In this document: positions 25,666-38,160 of the stretch, in pieces
Numbering within the stretch: position 1 is the first letter of the stretch
How the letters are laid out: each line of letters begins with the position of its first letter
Assembly: GCF_051020955.1 (NCBI RefSeq)
Contig: NC_135027.1
Location: 2,480,001 to 2,544,000 of the forward strand
Direction: 5' to 3'
DNA: 64,000 nt
Source of the DNA: Megalopta genalis
Taxonomy: Eukaryota > Arthropoda > Insecta > Hymenoptera > Halictidae
Program-made: the position numbers and the translations under genes
The notes under the pieces: model-generated
What the model was told of the DNA's origin: nothing
The model's database searches: none
Seen by the model: only the letters and a program-made list of their open reading frames with translations

Positions 25666-26998
25666 CTACTTCCTATAGGCTCTGTAGGGTCCGTGGGGTG
25701 CCGTGTCCCAATGGGGAGCGTGCTCGACCGGCGGGTGGCCGTAGTGCACCACCTCGTAGGCGACTTTCGGCTTGGTCAGCTTGAAGATCATCATCGCCCC
25801 GCTGAGCACCATGGACAGCAGACCCAGGGTCAGGGCCTTCCAGGTCTTCAGGGCGATCAGAGCGAGCGCGAGCGGCACCAGAGCCGTGGCCTTGAACTTC
25901 AGACCCAGCAGGAACGGGATCATCACCTTCTTGACGAAACCGCGGCCTGCAAAGTCATCAAATCCGATAATTAATCCATCGATTCGCAACAACACCATTT
26001 TCGCGACATAATTCCGAGTTCCTTACCTTGGCCGTTCGAAGAGTCCGTCAACGGAATGGTCAAGCTTCTCGGCATGCTGTCCACCAGGGATCTAGGCACT
26101 ATGTTAGAGCCCACGATGGTTTCGGGCAGCTTGGCCTCCAGGTGATGGCTCGACAGGTAAGCGTCCAGCTTCTCCAACATCATCGATCTCAGCAGCTCCC
26201 TCCTGGCCGGGTCCACGCTGTCGTACTGAGGGGGGTAGTACTCTTCGCTGTTCTCCTCGGGCATGTCACGGGACTTCACCACTGCCAGGTCATCCGTGAT
26301 CGCGATCCTGTCCTGCTTCGCGGCGTTGCTGAGGTAGGCGAGCACCTTCGGCTTCACGCAGGACAACATCGACTCGTTGTCAATGCATCTGCAACAGAAA
26401 CATTAATCTTTGTGCTTCGCCTCGGTCGTTGGAATCGAGCCATTCATGGAGAATCAAGGTTAAATTCATTCGTGGAGATTCGAGATTCATCGACGTTTAT
26501 GATTTTCGATTCAATTATTTACTCGTTTACGTAATAAAACTGTGTGCATCGATTAAAATTGTTTCATTCGGAATTCTAAGTCTTCAGATGCTAGTTGATT
26601 CAAATGTTCGATTCTAATCGATTCGAACTGCAAACTATTTGTCAAGCGAAATCAATTAAATCAATTAAATCGATTAAATCGATTAAATCGATTAAATCGA
26701 TTAAATCGATTAAATCGATTAAATCAATTAAATCAATTAAATCAATTAAATCAATTAAATCAATTGAACACAATTAGATGCAATGGCAGATCAAGCTTTC
26801 TAATTACTCTGAGATTGATTAGTCCTTTGAATGAAATTTTCCGAGGATCGACGTCCAATGTCTAATTGAAACAGCTGATTACCCCGAGTCTCACCTGTGA
26901 TAAATGTTTCGAAGGGCTTCGGCCGTGGTCTCTGTGTTCTGCGCGGCCGCGATGCCGGCCAGAAGTGCTATGGACGCGACGACAGCAAGGAACTTCAT
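25666..26998 (-). CDS. Osi9: Osiris family protein (DUF1676), Osi9-like, 3 exons
   Basis: Exons are 26895-26998, 26027-26388 and 25666-25946. Intron 1 is phase 2 (GTGAGA / TTGCAG) and rebuilds Arg35. Intron 2 is phase 1 (GTAAGG / TTGCAG) and rebuilds Gly156 in GQGRGF. The product is 248 aa. Seen: signal peptide (1-19), Cys36 and Cys45, an acidic Tyr/Pro patch (EEYYPPQYDSVDP), an amphipathic helix region (KLDAYLSSHHLEAKLP), the conserved RG-hydrophobic junction, a hydrophobic segment (about 161-212, including LIALKTWKALTLGLLS) and a short His/Pro tail after YEVVHYGHPP. Intron 1 holds a 9-bp tandem array. The Osi9 label rests on remembered similarity of the hydrophobic block and its place among neighbours. 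Family is certain. Confidence 0.93.
26651..26765. repeat. 9-bp tandem repeat in intron 1 of the Osi9-like gene
   Basis: About 13 copies of ATCRATTAA. The inner copies have G (ATCGATTAA) and the flanking copies have A (ATCAATTAA). Every unit holds ATTA/TAAT-type homeodomain core sequence. A 9-bp unit gives an open frame by chance; it is intronic. Confidence 0.9.
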
Positions 26999-27032
26999 GG
27001 CGGTACCGATCGATTTGCGAGGCTAAACACCG

Positions 27033-27067
27033 AATGCCGGCTCGAACGAAGCCAACCCGGTTTTATA
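27033..27067 (-). promoter_or_regulatory. Core promoter of the Osi9-like gene
   Basis: TATAAAA at 27061-27067 on the minus strand, with an initiator-like GCATTC whose A (27035) lies 32 bases downstream. The leader to the ATG at 26998 is about 37 nt. The spacing matches the other Osiris promoters here, although the initiator is not TCAGT. Confidence 0.7.
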
Positions 27068-29501
27068 GCCGATGGGAGTACACGTACGGCCGATGAATTT
27101 TGATCAGGGACGTGTGGCCGGCTGAAAGGAAAGAAGAAAGCCTCATTATCTAGGGTGCCGATGTTTTCTCGGCTCCGCGAGCCGACCCTGCGCGGACGAT
27201 TTTGGTTTCGACGGCCGCGTCGCCCTCCCGTTTCCGGTTGGCTAGCGACCGATGACGTCTTCGATCGGTTTTCGCTGTCAGTCGGTCGTTCCTCCTCGAC
27301 GAAGTCGGTCGGAGAACCCGATTTATCGAGCGACGCGCTCTCCGCCCGTACGAAAACACGGATCGCCGCGTGAAAATCGACGGTCGGGTGAAATTATTCG
27401 ATCGTGAGAGGAGAATAGATGAAAGCGAGAATGGTCTATGAAAGGGGAATAATATGGTTGTGTCGTTAGAAACTCCGTAGAAAGTGATTCGGAATCGGAA
27501 TCGAGCTTGCACAAGGTGTCCCCGGCGATATCTTGTGATTAGGAATGCCGGATGGGCGCCTTTGATCTCGCGGGAGAACGAGTTCTTTATGCGAACCGAC
27601 GCGATTCCGCTGTCGATAAAATAGAGGCGCACTTTTATCCTCGACGGGCACGAGTCTTGGGACCGGAGTCGCGCTTAAATTCGCTGCAGCAATTTAGTGA
27701 CGTGACCGAGTGCAGTCTTATGTAATAGTATTTTTAGACACAGTTTGTCTGGAATGGTAATTAATTTTTCACTGTTTCGTTCGATCATGCGGCGTCGCGG
27801 AAAGGGAAAGGCGCGACAAAAAGAGGCAGAAGATTTCTGCAGAATTTCGGTCATTGTTCTTTTACTGCGTGATATTTAATTAGAGTGCGAGACGATAACA
27901 CAATCTTCGCTTTTTACGCAATTTATTGTATAATAAAAATGCAACGCGGCTTCGTGGTATTTCCGTCTCGACGTTTTATAATTTTGGAAACGGCAGTCGT
28001 TTCGTTGAACAATAAATGCGTTTTCTTCATTGATTTGTTTCTTTATCGTTTAATACGGCGTCGCAGACCGAGGATCGCGCGATGTTTAATAAAAATGTAG
28101 ACGTCGACTTTCACTTTTCACACAGTTTATTATGTACGAAACAATAATATACAATGAGACTTCGAGGTAGCGTATATCGAAGCATTTCTTTGTACAGTAA
28201 ACTTACGTTACCAGGGTTACAACGTGAAATGTAACACACGAATAATGGGTATGGCACCCGAGAACGTATCAATAAATAATGGTTAGAAATAAATAAGTTC
28301 TTAGAGCTATAACGTTGCGAGAGGCGATCATCCTCGCAGCCACTGATATCCAAAAATAAACGATATGCTCACACTCAAAACTGTACAATCGAAACTGTTA
28401 CACTCAATCAACAGCTTACCAAAAAAAAAAGAAAAACAGGAAAACGAAAACACAAAAGACTGTATCACTTTCGTTACAAAACCGGGAGAACTTACTAGAA
28501 AAATCGACACTAGCCTAACGCAACGATAACACAGCACTAGACTAGCGTTCCAGTGATTTCTCTGACAAGGTGTCAATCGGCATTGACACTTCATCAGAGA
28601 ACGCTTCTCGAGAACGAGTTTAAATCCACCGTGTCTTAACAATCGAACCTAGAACTAAGGGCTAACGTTTCAATAAATTAACCGGGCTCGATGGATTTCG
28701 AAAATGCCATCGTATCAAATCCACAATCCACCCATACCGAAATAAATTACGTTTACAATGATAACAATCGAAGCTAAATCGAAGAGAGAGATCCTATCCT
28801 TCTCATTCGATTTAATGTTCTATACAGTTCGAAAATGATCGAGTATAGCTCGCGAGGAACGCAAGGAACACTTCGTTCGCATTTACTAATTTCATTCGCA
28901 AAGTTTAGGATCGCTCGAACTATCCCCGCATCGATTCCCATCGATCTAAACATATCGGAGAATAGTTCCTCGAACGAGAAGAATTAGTTTAAACATACGA
29001 ATTTATAATCTACAATCGAGGGATCTTCTGTTAATCGACGCGTCGACTGCCAAGTCGCAACACTGGAAAATTCAACTACAACAAAGCAACGCAATCAAAT
29101 CACAAACCGGAGAGTTAACATTGTTCTCCGTAAAATTAATTTCTTTGTATGAAATTTGACGAAAGTATAGCGTTTCCCATTTGCGATAGGCACGGCAGTG
29201 AACGCGCCATTGTCCAGATTTGTTCGGGAAAGTGATCCTAAACTTGCGAAGCACGAACGAAGCGGCCATTATTATACGGGTAACACCGGTTTTGCACGTG
29301 GAATTACGCGAAATCCATCAGCAGATGGAATTTCCATTTGTCCGGTGGTTCCAGCAATAATTCTGGGCCGCTTAGACTGACAGCGCGCGATTATGTCTGC
29401 CGGAGACGGACCACTTAGGCTCGCCACTCGGCCCGGACGGACGCCTGGTTTCTCCGTTTTTCCTCGTATTTTCCGCGCGATGACAAAAATCCTGGCCAGG
29501 T
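27068..29501. other. Region 3' of the long Osiris gene; probable long 3' UTR in part
   Basis: No open frame of interest. It may include up to 1.4 kb of 3' UTR of the long Osiris gene, depending on its poly(A) site. Upstream sequence of the Osi9-like gene begins at 27068. Confidence 0.4.
28126..28131 (-). terminator. Possible distal poly(A) signal of the long Osiris gene
   Basis: AATAAA on the minus strand, 1.37 kb past the stop at 29502. It is the first canonical hexamer I noticed on this strand; closer ATTAAA-type variants exist, so the real 3' end is unresolved. Confidence 0.25.
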
Positions 29502-32500
29502 TTACTCGGTGTTTATGTGACACGGGAAGAGTCGCAGGCAATCGCCGCCGTCTTGACCCAATCTGGCGGCGTTCAAGTATCTGTGGAACTTCTGGCCGGA
29601 CGAGCTTTCGATGCCTGCAGCTTTTTTCAGCTCCTGCGGGTCTCTGGAAAAAAGAAAACGGCGGACACGTTAGCGGCCCTCTTGACACACTCCCACGAGT
29701 GGACGGATCGATAATCGTCCCAGAAAACCGTCTGACCCGATTCGTGGCTGTTTCGCCGGGCTGTCATATTAGTGTCACTTTCGCCATTTAGCGGGACGCT
29801 AATTGTCTGAAACATTCGTCTGCTTTTAATGGGGAACGGGGAGAGCGAGATCGCGTTGCATCCTGGCGGAACTAACGACAACACGCCGCCCGACGGCATG
29901 ATCCGCGGATCGCGAGCATTGTTGACCGTGAACATTGTTGACCGTGAACACGACAGGAACGACGACTGGCCGGGTAAAAAGAGACAGGACCGCGTGAAAC
30001 GCGACTCGACGTTCCGATTCGAACGATTCGGGGCGGCGGCCACCTTTCTCTTCGCGATCGACGGACGTGCCGATCGAAATTCGAGTCAGTTGCTCGATCT
30101 GTAATTGCTTCGATCGGTTCGCTAGATTACTGCGCGCTGAACGATCAAGAAATATTTTTAATATGCGGCGACTATAGCCAGATTTTTCTCACTTTCTGCA
30201 TTGCTTCGCGAAGATCTCTAGGCTAATTAATATTTGTTAAAATATTATTGAAAGATATTATATATCTTTTAATAATATTATTGTATTTATATTATATAAT
30301 AATCTATTAAATATATATTATATATATTTAATAATATTATTACATTTATATATTGTATAATAATATATTAAATATATATTATATATATTTAATAATATTA
30401 TATATTAAAGGAATTATAAATTATAAATTATAAATTGATTGTCCTCATTTAGTGGACCTTATAAACTTCAATATTAAAATGCGTCCAGTAGGCAGCTGTC
30501 TCTTAAATAGAATTGATTACTATAAGACTGACCTTGGAATCTTTGACACTATTTCTAGAATTTCTAGTTACATTAATTCCTTCGATTGTTATCTTTTTAT
30601 CCATTTATATTCTACAATTATTATATTATTATTATATTATTATTATATTGTACAATAGGGCTCATATATATATATATATATATTGTACAATAGGGCTCGA
30701 TAGTCCGTCGAATAATCAATAAATAAATAATGCTGCTCTGCAATTGTCTCGTTCGATCGATGCAATTATCTCATGTTAATTTGTCGAGGAATGTTCTCGG
30801 CTCGATTTTTGTGTTCTCGTTTAGTCAAAAGCATGTAAGAAAAATTCATGTAAAAATTCTTTTCATTCATAAATAATATTTTAGATCGAATTTAGAATGT
30901 TGCGGTTGCACGCAGTTCGTGTGCTTTATGCAAAATGCTTGCTACCGATTGTTTCAGGCTTCGCGGTACACGGTTTTCTCCAGATAGGAGGCAAATGAAG
31001 AAAACCTACGCGATCTTAGCAATTATCGTCAGAGGCTGGTGACTAACTTTCTGAACGGACATTTACTTCCCGTTAAGTAATCAACGCAACATGTTCCGCC
31101 AGCCATATGCAATTTCTTAATCGTGCGCTAGACGGTTGAATCTTTTCACCTACTTTTACCTATCTTTTTCTAAATTGTTAGCTGCACTGCAGTAAAGTTT
31201 CTTACACGGTAGCCGGCTTTTAAGTATCATTTATACGTGGAATACTTTTCGTCGACGACGAATGGATTGCGCGAGTCGCTTCCTCCGATTTATCTCACTC
31301 TTATCGATCGGGAAGATCGCGTCCTATATTGCCGAGTCACAATTAATGCACCTGTCGAATAGCTAAATAAAATATTAAAACAATTTTAGTTACTTTAAAA
31401 GTTTCTTAACTTCGCCGGAACCTCTACAACAGGGGTGTCAAACTCGCGGCCCGAGATGAACATTTTTGCGGCCCAGTCAATATATCCGACGCAAAGTAAA
31501 CATAAAATAGAAATGTGAATTAGAAATTTTGAAAGTAGTCTCGGCCAATAAAATTTCTCCCGAAGTAGGAAAGATAGTATCAGATGAGAGATGTCAAGTA
31601 TCAGGACGTAAACAATAATTTAACTTTATATATGTTTATTACAATGTACTAGTCAAAATAAAAATATTTGTTTCTATGAACATTGATTTTTTTTTGCGGC
31701 CCACCTAAAGTTGAGCATTGTTTATTTGGCCCAAGTTAGCTTTTGAGTTTGACACCCCTGCTCTACAACGCGTCACTTCGAATTTAACCTTCTCTACTTT
31801 ATCCTCTTAATTAATCATCACCCCGCGCGTTTTCGCGTATATGACAAAAACGTGCCCGGAAAAAGCATTTCGAAACAACGCAACGCATCTAGCAATCGAT
31901 GCACAACGATCTGCGCGAAGATCTGCGATCCGGCAACAGCAATCGCCATCGGAAACACGCGGCTCTCCGAAACCATGACGGATATTCGAACCAACAGCGC
32001 CGAGAGCGTCGAGAGTACGTTCATAAATCAGACCATAAAAATGTGGCGCACGGTCCGCCCCCGTTCTCGAAAAACCACGCAGGCTGTCCGACCAACAGTG
32101 TCACCCAATTCCGCCGGTCATAAATAATCTGCGGCGTCGTCTCGCCCGCGATTAACCCACTAATTGCGCGTTCCTTACCTGGAGAGTTCGTTCGACACGA
32201 GATTGCTGTGCGGCGAGTAGACGGCCGGGTTCTTGTACATGCTGCAGACGAGCCTCTCCCTGCAGGTTTCCTCGAAGAATCTCAGCTGCTTGAAGATCTC
32301 CTCGAGCCTGTTCACTATCGGCCCGTAGAACTCGTCTTGCCTCTGCTGGCCAACCGTTGGTTTCGCTTCCAGCTGGCCGCTGCTCTTCGCGGAAATCTGT
32401 CTTGTGTTCTGCCCGAAAACACCGTAAGAGCTTTTCACGGTGTTGGCAACCGGCAGAGCTGCTGCCGCGAGGCTGTTCGGGTTCACAGGGTTCACAGGAA

Positions 32501-33927
32501 CGCCGACGACCAGATTATTGTTGCCGATGCCAGGACTCGCGGGTTGTTGGACCAATTGTCGGCGGCTGTTGTCCACGTAGGCCGAGTAGGCCAGGTTGTG
32601 CGCCGACACGGGACGCTTATCGACGAAGGTGGGCGTTAACTGTGGAGGATTTGCAGCGTATTGCGGGCCACCATAGGCTGCGGCATAGGCCGGGCCCGGG
32701 TAGGGTGCTGGGAGCACCCCGGGAGCTCTAATCGGGACTCCAGCGGCGCCCATGGGCTCTTCTGGCTCCTCGTAGGGCTCTATCCCCCATTCCTTCAGCT
32801 CCTCCACGTCCTTCCGGTATTGTATGTGCGGGTGAGCGTAGTCGAAGGTGTCCAGGTCATCGTCGTGATGGTGATGATGGTGGCCGTAGTAGGCTGGCAC
32901 TGGCACCGGGACCGGGACGTGGTGATGATGGTGCGCGATCTGAAACGGCGAGTAAATTGTGTCAGAAAATAAATAAATGGATAAAACGGTGCATGGGTTT
33001 TAGAGTAGCTCACCTGGTGATGATGATGATGGAACTTGGTGGGCGAGGAGTAGTAGCTCGAGCACAGCTTGAACACGTGCGCGAACGCAGGTATGAAGAA
33101 CAATAGTAGCTTGAGGAACAGTTTCTTGGCGGTGCCGACTCCGAACAGGAACGGTATGATGAACATGAATTTCAGTTTGATCAGCTTGATGATCAGCAAC
33201 AGCGCGAGGAAGCTGGTCAGCAGCTTATTCTGTATGAACTTCCCTGGAAGAGCAAACGAATCAGCGTCACCTTAAAGATCTCAGCTCCTCTATCTCCACC
33301 GTACTCACTTAGTTTCTTGAAGATCCTCCCTTCGCTCTGCAAGGCCCGCTGCCCGAAATCGACCCTGATCAAGGCCCCGCTCTCGTCCACCTCTTTCGGG
33401 CTAATTTTCACAGCAGCGCCTTCGAAGAAGAACTCCGGCAACTGGATCTCGTAATCCCGAGTCGCCAGGAACTTCACCGCTTTCTTCCCGATAGCTCCGG
33501 TCACCTCCTCCAACGGGGTCTTCTGCTTCTCCCCCATCCCCCTTCCCTGCTCCTCACTTTCCCCTTCGTCGCAATCGTTGCTCTCCTCGACCAGATTGTC
33601 GTCCAAAGAGTCCCCCCTGCGACAGGAACCGTAATCCAAGCTATTCTTCCTCATGGTCAGACCGTCGAACACGGTGATATTGTCCCGGTCGGCGAACGCG
33701 TTGTCCAGATATGTGTACGCGTTCCTCTGGATGCAGGAGAACGTGACCGACTGGTCGCAGTCCCTGAACAGCCCGTCCCAGAGCTCGTTGCCGGTCTGGT
33801 TCCTCAGCATCCCGTCCACGTGGAAGATCTTCGCGTACGATCTCAGGTTCTTGAAGCTGAAGAAGCTCGTGCCGGCGTTCACCGTGCAGACGCACAACAG
33901 AAGCAACGACACTGTCATCGACCGCAT
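29502..33927 (-). CDS. Long Osiris family protein with His runs and 4-Cys tail, 4 exons
   Basis: Exons are 33309-33927, 33014-33243, 32179-32939 and 29502-29643. Introns are phase 1 (GTGAGT / TTCCAG), phase 0 (GTGAGC / TTTCAG) and phase 2 (GTAAGG / TTCCAG, 2,535 bp). The product is 583 aa. Seen: signal peptide (1-18), Cys57 and Cys65, an acidic loop (NDCDEGESEEQ), a hydrophobic block (about 207-267, LLLIIKLIKLKFMFIIP), then HHHHHQ joined across an intron to IAHHHHH and another His6. A Pro/Ala-rich region with HNLAYSAY follows, then a tail with Cys509, 515, 572 and 578. Reading through the third donor gives a false stop at 32175; the true last exon is 2.5 kb away and ends CLRLFPCHINTE. I recall similar tails in related insect proteins but cannot assign an Osiris number. 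Confidence 0.88.
30236..30420. repeat. AT-rich repeat in the long Osiris gene intron
   Basis: TATATATTTAATAATATTATT-type blocks repeated about three times. Confidence 0.75.
31430..31760. mobile_element. hAT-like MITE with 8-bp target duplication, 331 bp
   Basis: Inverted ends CAGGGGTGTCAAACTC and GAGTTTGACACCCCTG, perfect over 16 bases, flanked by an exact direct repeat CTCTACAA at 31422-31429 and 31761-31768. Subterminal GCGGCCC motifs are inverted on both sides. No transposase. It lies inside the last intron of the long Osiris gene. Confidence 0.9.
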
Positions 33928-36900
33928 CTCGAGGATCGACGGGAAGGAAATTAGGTTTCTCGAAGGTGGAACCGAACGAACGACGAATTTCTCGATGATG
34001 TGTACCAGTTGTCAACACTGTGTGCTACACGGCCGAGGATTGACACCGAACCACGTGGATCTAGCAGCACTTCCGTCGCCCCTCCAGATCTGACCCCGAA
34101 CGCTCGATAATATGGGACGCTGACCGGCCGTCCGGTGTTAGGGCACCAATGCTTCGATTAGGCTGGTCCTCAGACTGTCCCGAAACCTCGCACACTCCCG
34201 AACCGATCCGATCGACATGTCCGCGTGTCACGTCCTCCTCATCCGGCTCCTCCGATCTTCGTTCTGTCTCCCTTTCTCTGTCTCTCTTTCCCTGTTTCTC
34301 TCTTTCTCTTTTCCTCTTTCTCTGTCTCTCTCTTTCTTGCTCTCACGAGACGCGCTCCGCTCGATCTCCCGCTCAAAACTAACCAACGAGCTTCTCCGTC
34401 TGCCGGCTACAATTCACCTGAGCGTCAAGTGTGTCAAAGGCCCTCCTACTCCGTCCGCGGCCACTCCGTGGAAGGTCATTATCGTCTCCTCTCCGGCTGC
34501 AACCAGCCCGGCTCGGCGCCGATTCCGCTCCGCGACCGGCTGCTACACGCGCGACGACTGGAGGCGTTTCCCAGCGGAGATTTCGGAATTTGTATGCACC
34601 GAGCCCCGGCGTTTTGGTAGTCCCCTTGGCCGTCGGCCAGGTGAAAGCGGACGGAAACGTGCCGGAGCGGTTCGACGCGAGGAGGACTTATGGTTGACGC
34701 CGATCCGCTCCGGCCGGCCTCGTGCGCCGGCTCGTTTTTATGTAGAATACGAGTGGATGCTGATGCGAAAAACACGCCCGCGATAGCAAATCTTCAATCG
34801 AATTGGGAAAATGATCGTTGACCGAATATTCAGCTACGGTACCCTTTTTTATAGCAATAACCTTTCGCAACATTTTCAGCAATTTCTGAAACTTCGATCA
34901 AATTATGTCAGAAAATCGAAAAACGCGTGAACTTGTGTGCCGGTTATTTTACTTTGTAAACGTGCAAAGCGACGCCCACCGGCAAAAGGAGCTCGCAGTT
35001 ATCGTTGGATCGAGTTTATGTTCCAGGAACGATGCTCGCAGTCGCGTATATTCCTTGCGAAGTTGGAGGTTATTAATTTTTATTGACTGCAAGTGTTTAC
35101 GGCGAGCGTAATGATAGAGGAGCCGCAGAGCTATGCTTAATTCTATTTTTCCACGAATAGATCTGCGGTAATGCGAATCTGCATAAACGTCTATGGCGGG
35201 AGCATAATTATTATATTCACGTTGCGTTATGATAGGGCTGCACAGGTAGTTCCTTTTTAATTATAGATTCTCTTGCGGGACGTATATATATAAACATTAA
35301 TAGTGCTAAAGATCGCGCTAATAATATAGCATAAACAAAGAGCAGGAATGTGTAAAACGAGAAACGAAAGGGGGGATGGACCTAAATGCAAATTGAACGT
35401 TTTGGACGGCGGATCGGGATATCGCTTGTCAGGCATGGAAGTCTCCGGCGGTCTGTATCTGCCGATGCGCATTTACAATTTTATTACCATGGAATTATTT
35501 ATGAAATTCGACTCTGATACTTTCCTGGCGTAGCACACAATTTATACTAATTCTGAAGCATGAAGTAATGGGATTTCGTTGGTCAGAGAGTTTATTACAG
35601 CGAGAAATATATTTTTTTAAAAAAGAGCAATTGCGTATTCCTGTGTCAACTTCATCGATAAAACTTCATAAAATGAGAAATAAAAGTAACAAGAATATTT
35701 AACAAACAAAAATATTTATCCGCTCTATGAACATTTATACACTTTCCAAATGTATCATTCTTTTCGTTTATGTTCACAAGAGTGTTATTAAAGATAATAA
35801 CATGAGAGTGTTATTAAAATTAGAATTATTTGAAGTTAATATTTTTTTCGTAAAAGTATACATGTTTCGATAGAGGAAATGTATTTGTACAATCTCGGAA
35901 ATGTTCCTTTTCAAGATAAAGGGCTAATAACACAATTAACAGCGCAACGCGGCAGAATAAGCAGTCCGCAGCGCGCGCAAAATCATTTCCAATCGTCCGA
36001 CAAGATTAACACCATATAAGTCTGTTTATATTCCATCAGACCGGTCTGCTACGATCTAGCAAGTGATCCAGTTAGGCCGCCGATCGATTACCAACGGCGT
36101 AACACCAGCAAATCGCCGCGAGACTACGCGGAAACAGGTCGCCGCCATCGACTTTCGACGATTTCCGAATCCGCCGGAACAAAAAAATGTGGAACGCGAG
36201 AGTGAAATTCGGAGCGATCGTAGGAAAACAAGACGATCGCGAGGAATACCGCCCCGTGGAATATTAAGTAACGTTATCCAGCCATAAGTTTCCGTATCGA
36301 GGTTAATTGTCGCGAAGCCTGTCGCGAAATCAGAAATCCGCGGATTTTTAGAGAAACAAATTGCTCCTATGTAGAGCACCTAAGACTTGGGCGACTCTAA
36401 TCTCACGTTCAATTGCGACACCCATTACGTTATTAGGCGAGTTCTGTGACAATTATGCCACGGTCTTCATTGTAACATTGGTCTGCGAGATAAAATGCTT
36501 CGAATTTTGCGTGCGTTTCATTACCGCGAAAATATCTTTAATATCATTAATTACATAGGTGTTAGTAAGCAAAACAATCATTTTATAAATAATGGTAAGC
36601 TTGCCAAAATAGTTTAAAAATAGTGCAACGCATAGTTAAACAGACTCCAATAAAATTTGTATTTATTCTCGATCCATAAAGACCGTAATAAGTCACTTAA
36701 CGATAATTAAAAATTGCAAAACTACTCACAGTCTAATTGTACACAGACAATTTTATTGTTTATCATATTTGTTTCAAAATTATTCTAAAATAAATCTTGA
36801 ACGTGTTTAGATTCAATTTCCATCCAGATATATTTTTAATCATTCTCCAATTAGGATGAATTCTTCTCATCTCACTAGCACGAGCATCGTCCTACTTATC

Positions 36901-37784
36901 TACCAGACAATCCGCATAGATTATTACCCGCTTAATGAGCAAATGTCATCCTCCAGCAACATAACATTATCCACCACTTTCCTGTTACACGGCGTGTCGC
37001 GTAAGTGTCATCATTTGGTCGGAAAACGAGGACCGTGACGAGCACCGCTCGATCAGAACGAATCGATGCATAATATCGATCCAATTCCATAATGTAACCC
37101 GTCCGTTCCCACGCGGACCGATCCTGCTTCGTCTATCTTTTTTCCCCAGGAAAAGCGGAAGTTGTTGCCATAAGCGTCGCTCTGCCACGAATTCTCGTAC
37201 ATCGTCGCCTCGAGGTTTTCACTAATAGATCCCCGGTGAAGGTGTTCCCATTAGCCGGCCAGCCGCATGCGTTATGCCGGTATAGGCAACCTACATTCGC
37301 CCGGAACGAATGATAACAGCTTATCCGCGTTCCCTGGTCTTCGGAATCATCGTGGAGAAATGATCTCAGGCGTCGCGTCGTCTCGTAATGGGATGATTCA
37401 GCCCTGGGGCTCCCCGCTTCCGTTTCGGCTATCGCTCCAGGACCTTGTCGATCGGTGCATCGTTGCAGGAAATGTTTTCCGAACAAATTAGAACTGCGGA
37501 CAATCATGCGTTCTATAACTGCGCCAGATTTACAGTTATTACTGAGTATATGAATATGAATTAAATAAAAGGACGCATTGTTTGTAACGTTTAACAGGGT
37601 AAAAATGAAACGTGTCAGTGGACGTTGACAACAGCGATGTATAATTGTCACTGATCGTACGTTTTTAGCGAAAGGAACAAGTTCAGGAGCAAAGAAGGAC
37701 TAAAATTCATTTCGGTTTTTAATAAGGGCCTCGAGGGGGGCTGCTTTGTCCCAGAACATAAAAAATCGTCACTCAATTTAATAG

Positions 37785-38160
37785 TAATAGTAATAATAAC
37801 AATTTAATTTATTCATGTATGCAATGTAGATAAAAATAAGTATAAAAATATATATGTACATAATGATACAATGTAACAGTAAGAAAAGAAATAATATATA
37901 AGTATATAAGTATATAAATATAATATAATATAATAATAGTATACTATAATATAATATAATAATTAATTATAATAATAATATATTATAATGTAATATAATA
38001 ATATATTATAATATACTATAATAATATAATTAATATAATAGTATATTATAATATAATAATATAATTAATACAATAGTAAAATATACTATAATAATATAAT
38101 TAATATAATAATTAATTATAATGATAATATATTATATATATGTAAATATATATAAACAGG
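37785..38160. repeat. AT-rich TAATATAA repeat tract
   Basis: Irregular ATAATATAAT/TATATTATAA blocks over about 370 bases. Non-coding. Confidence 0.8.

Noticed and set aside
26595..26777. Frame encoding repeated Ser-Ile-Lys
   Set aside because: Produced by the 9-bp repeat inside an intron, on the strand opposite the gene.
32100..32125. Alternative short last exon for the long Osiris gene (acceptor CCGCAG at about 32128)
   Set aside because: Phase fits but gives only about nine residues and a stop. The exon at 29502-29643 gives a coherent Cys-containing tail.
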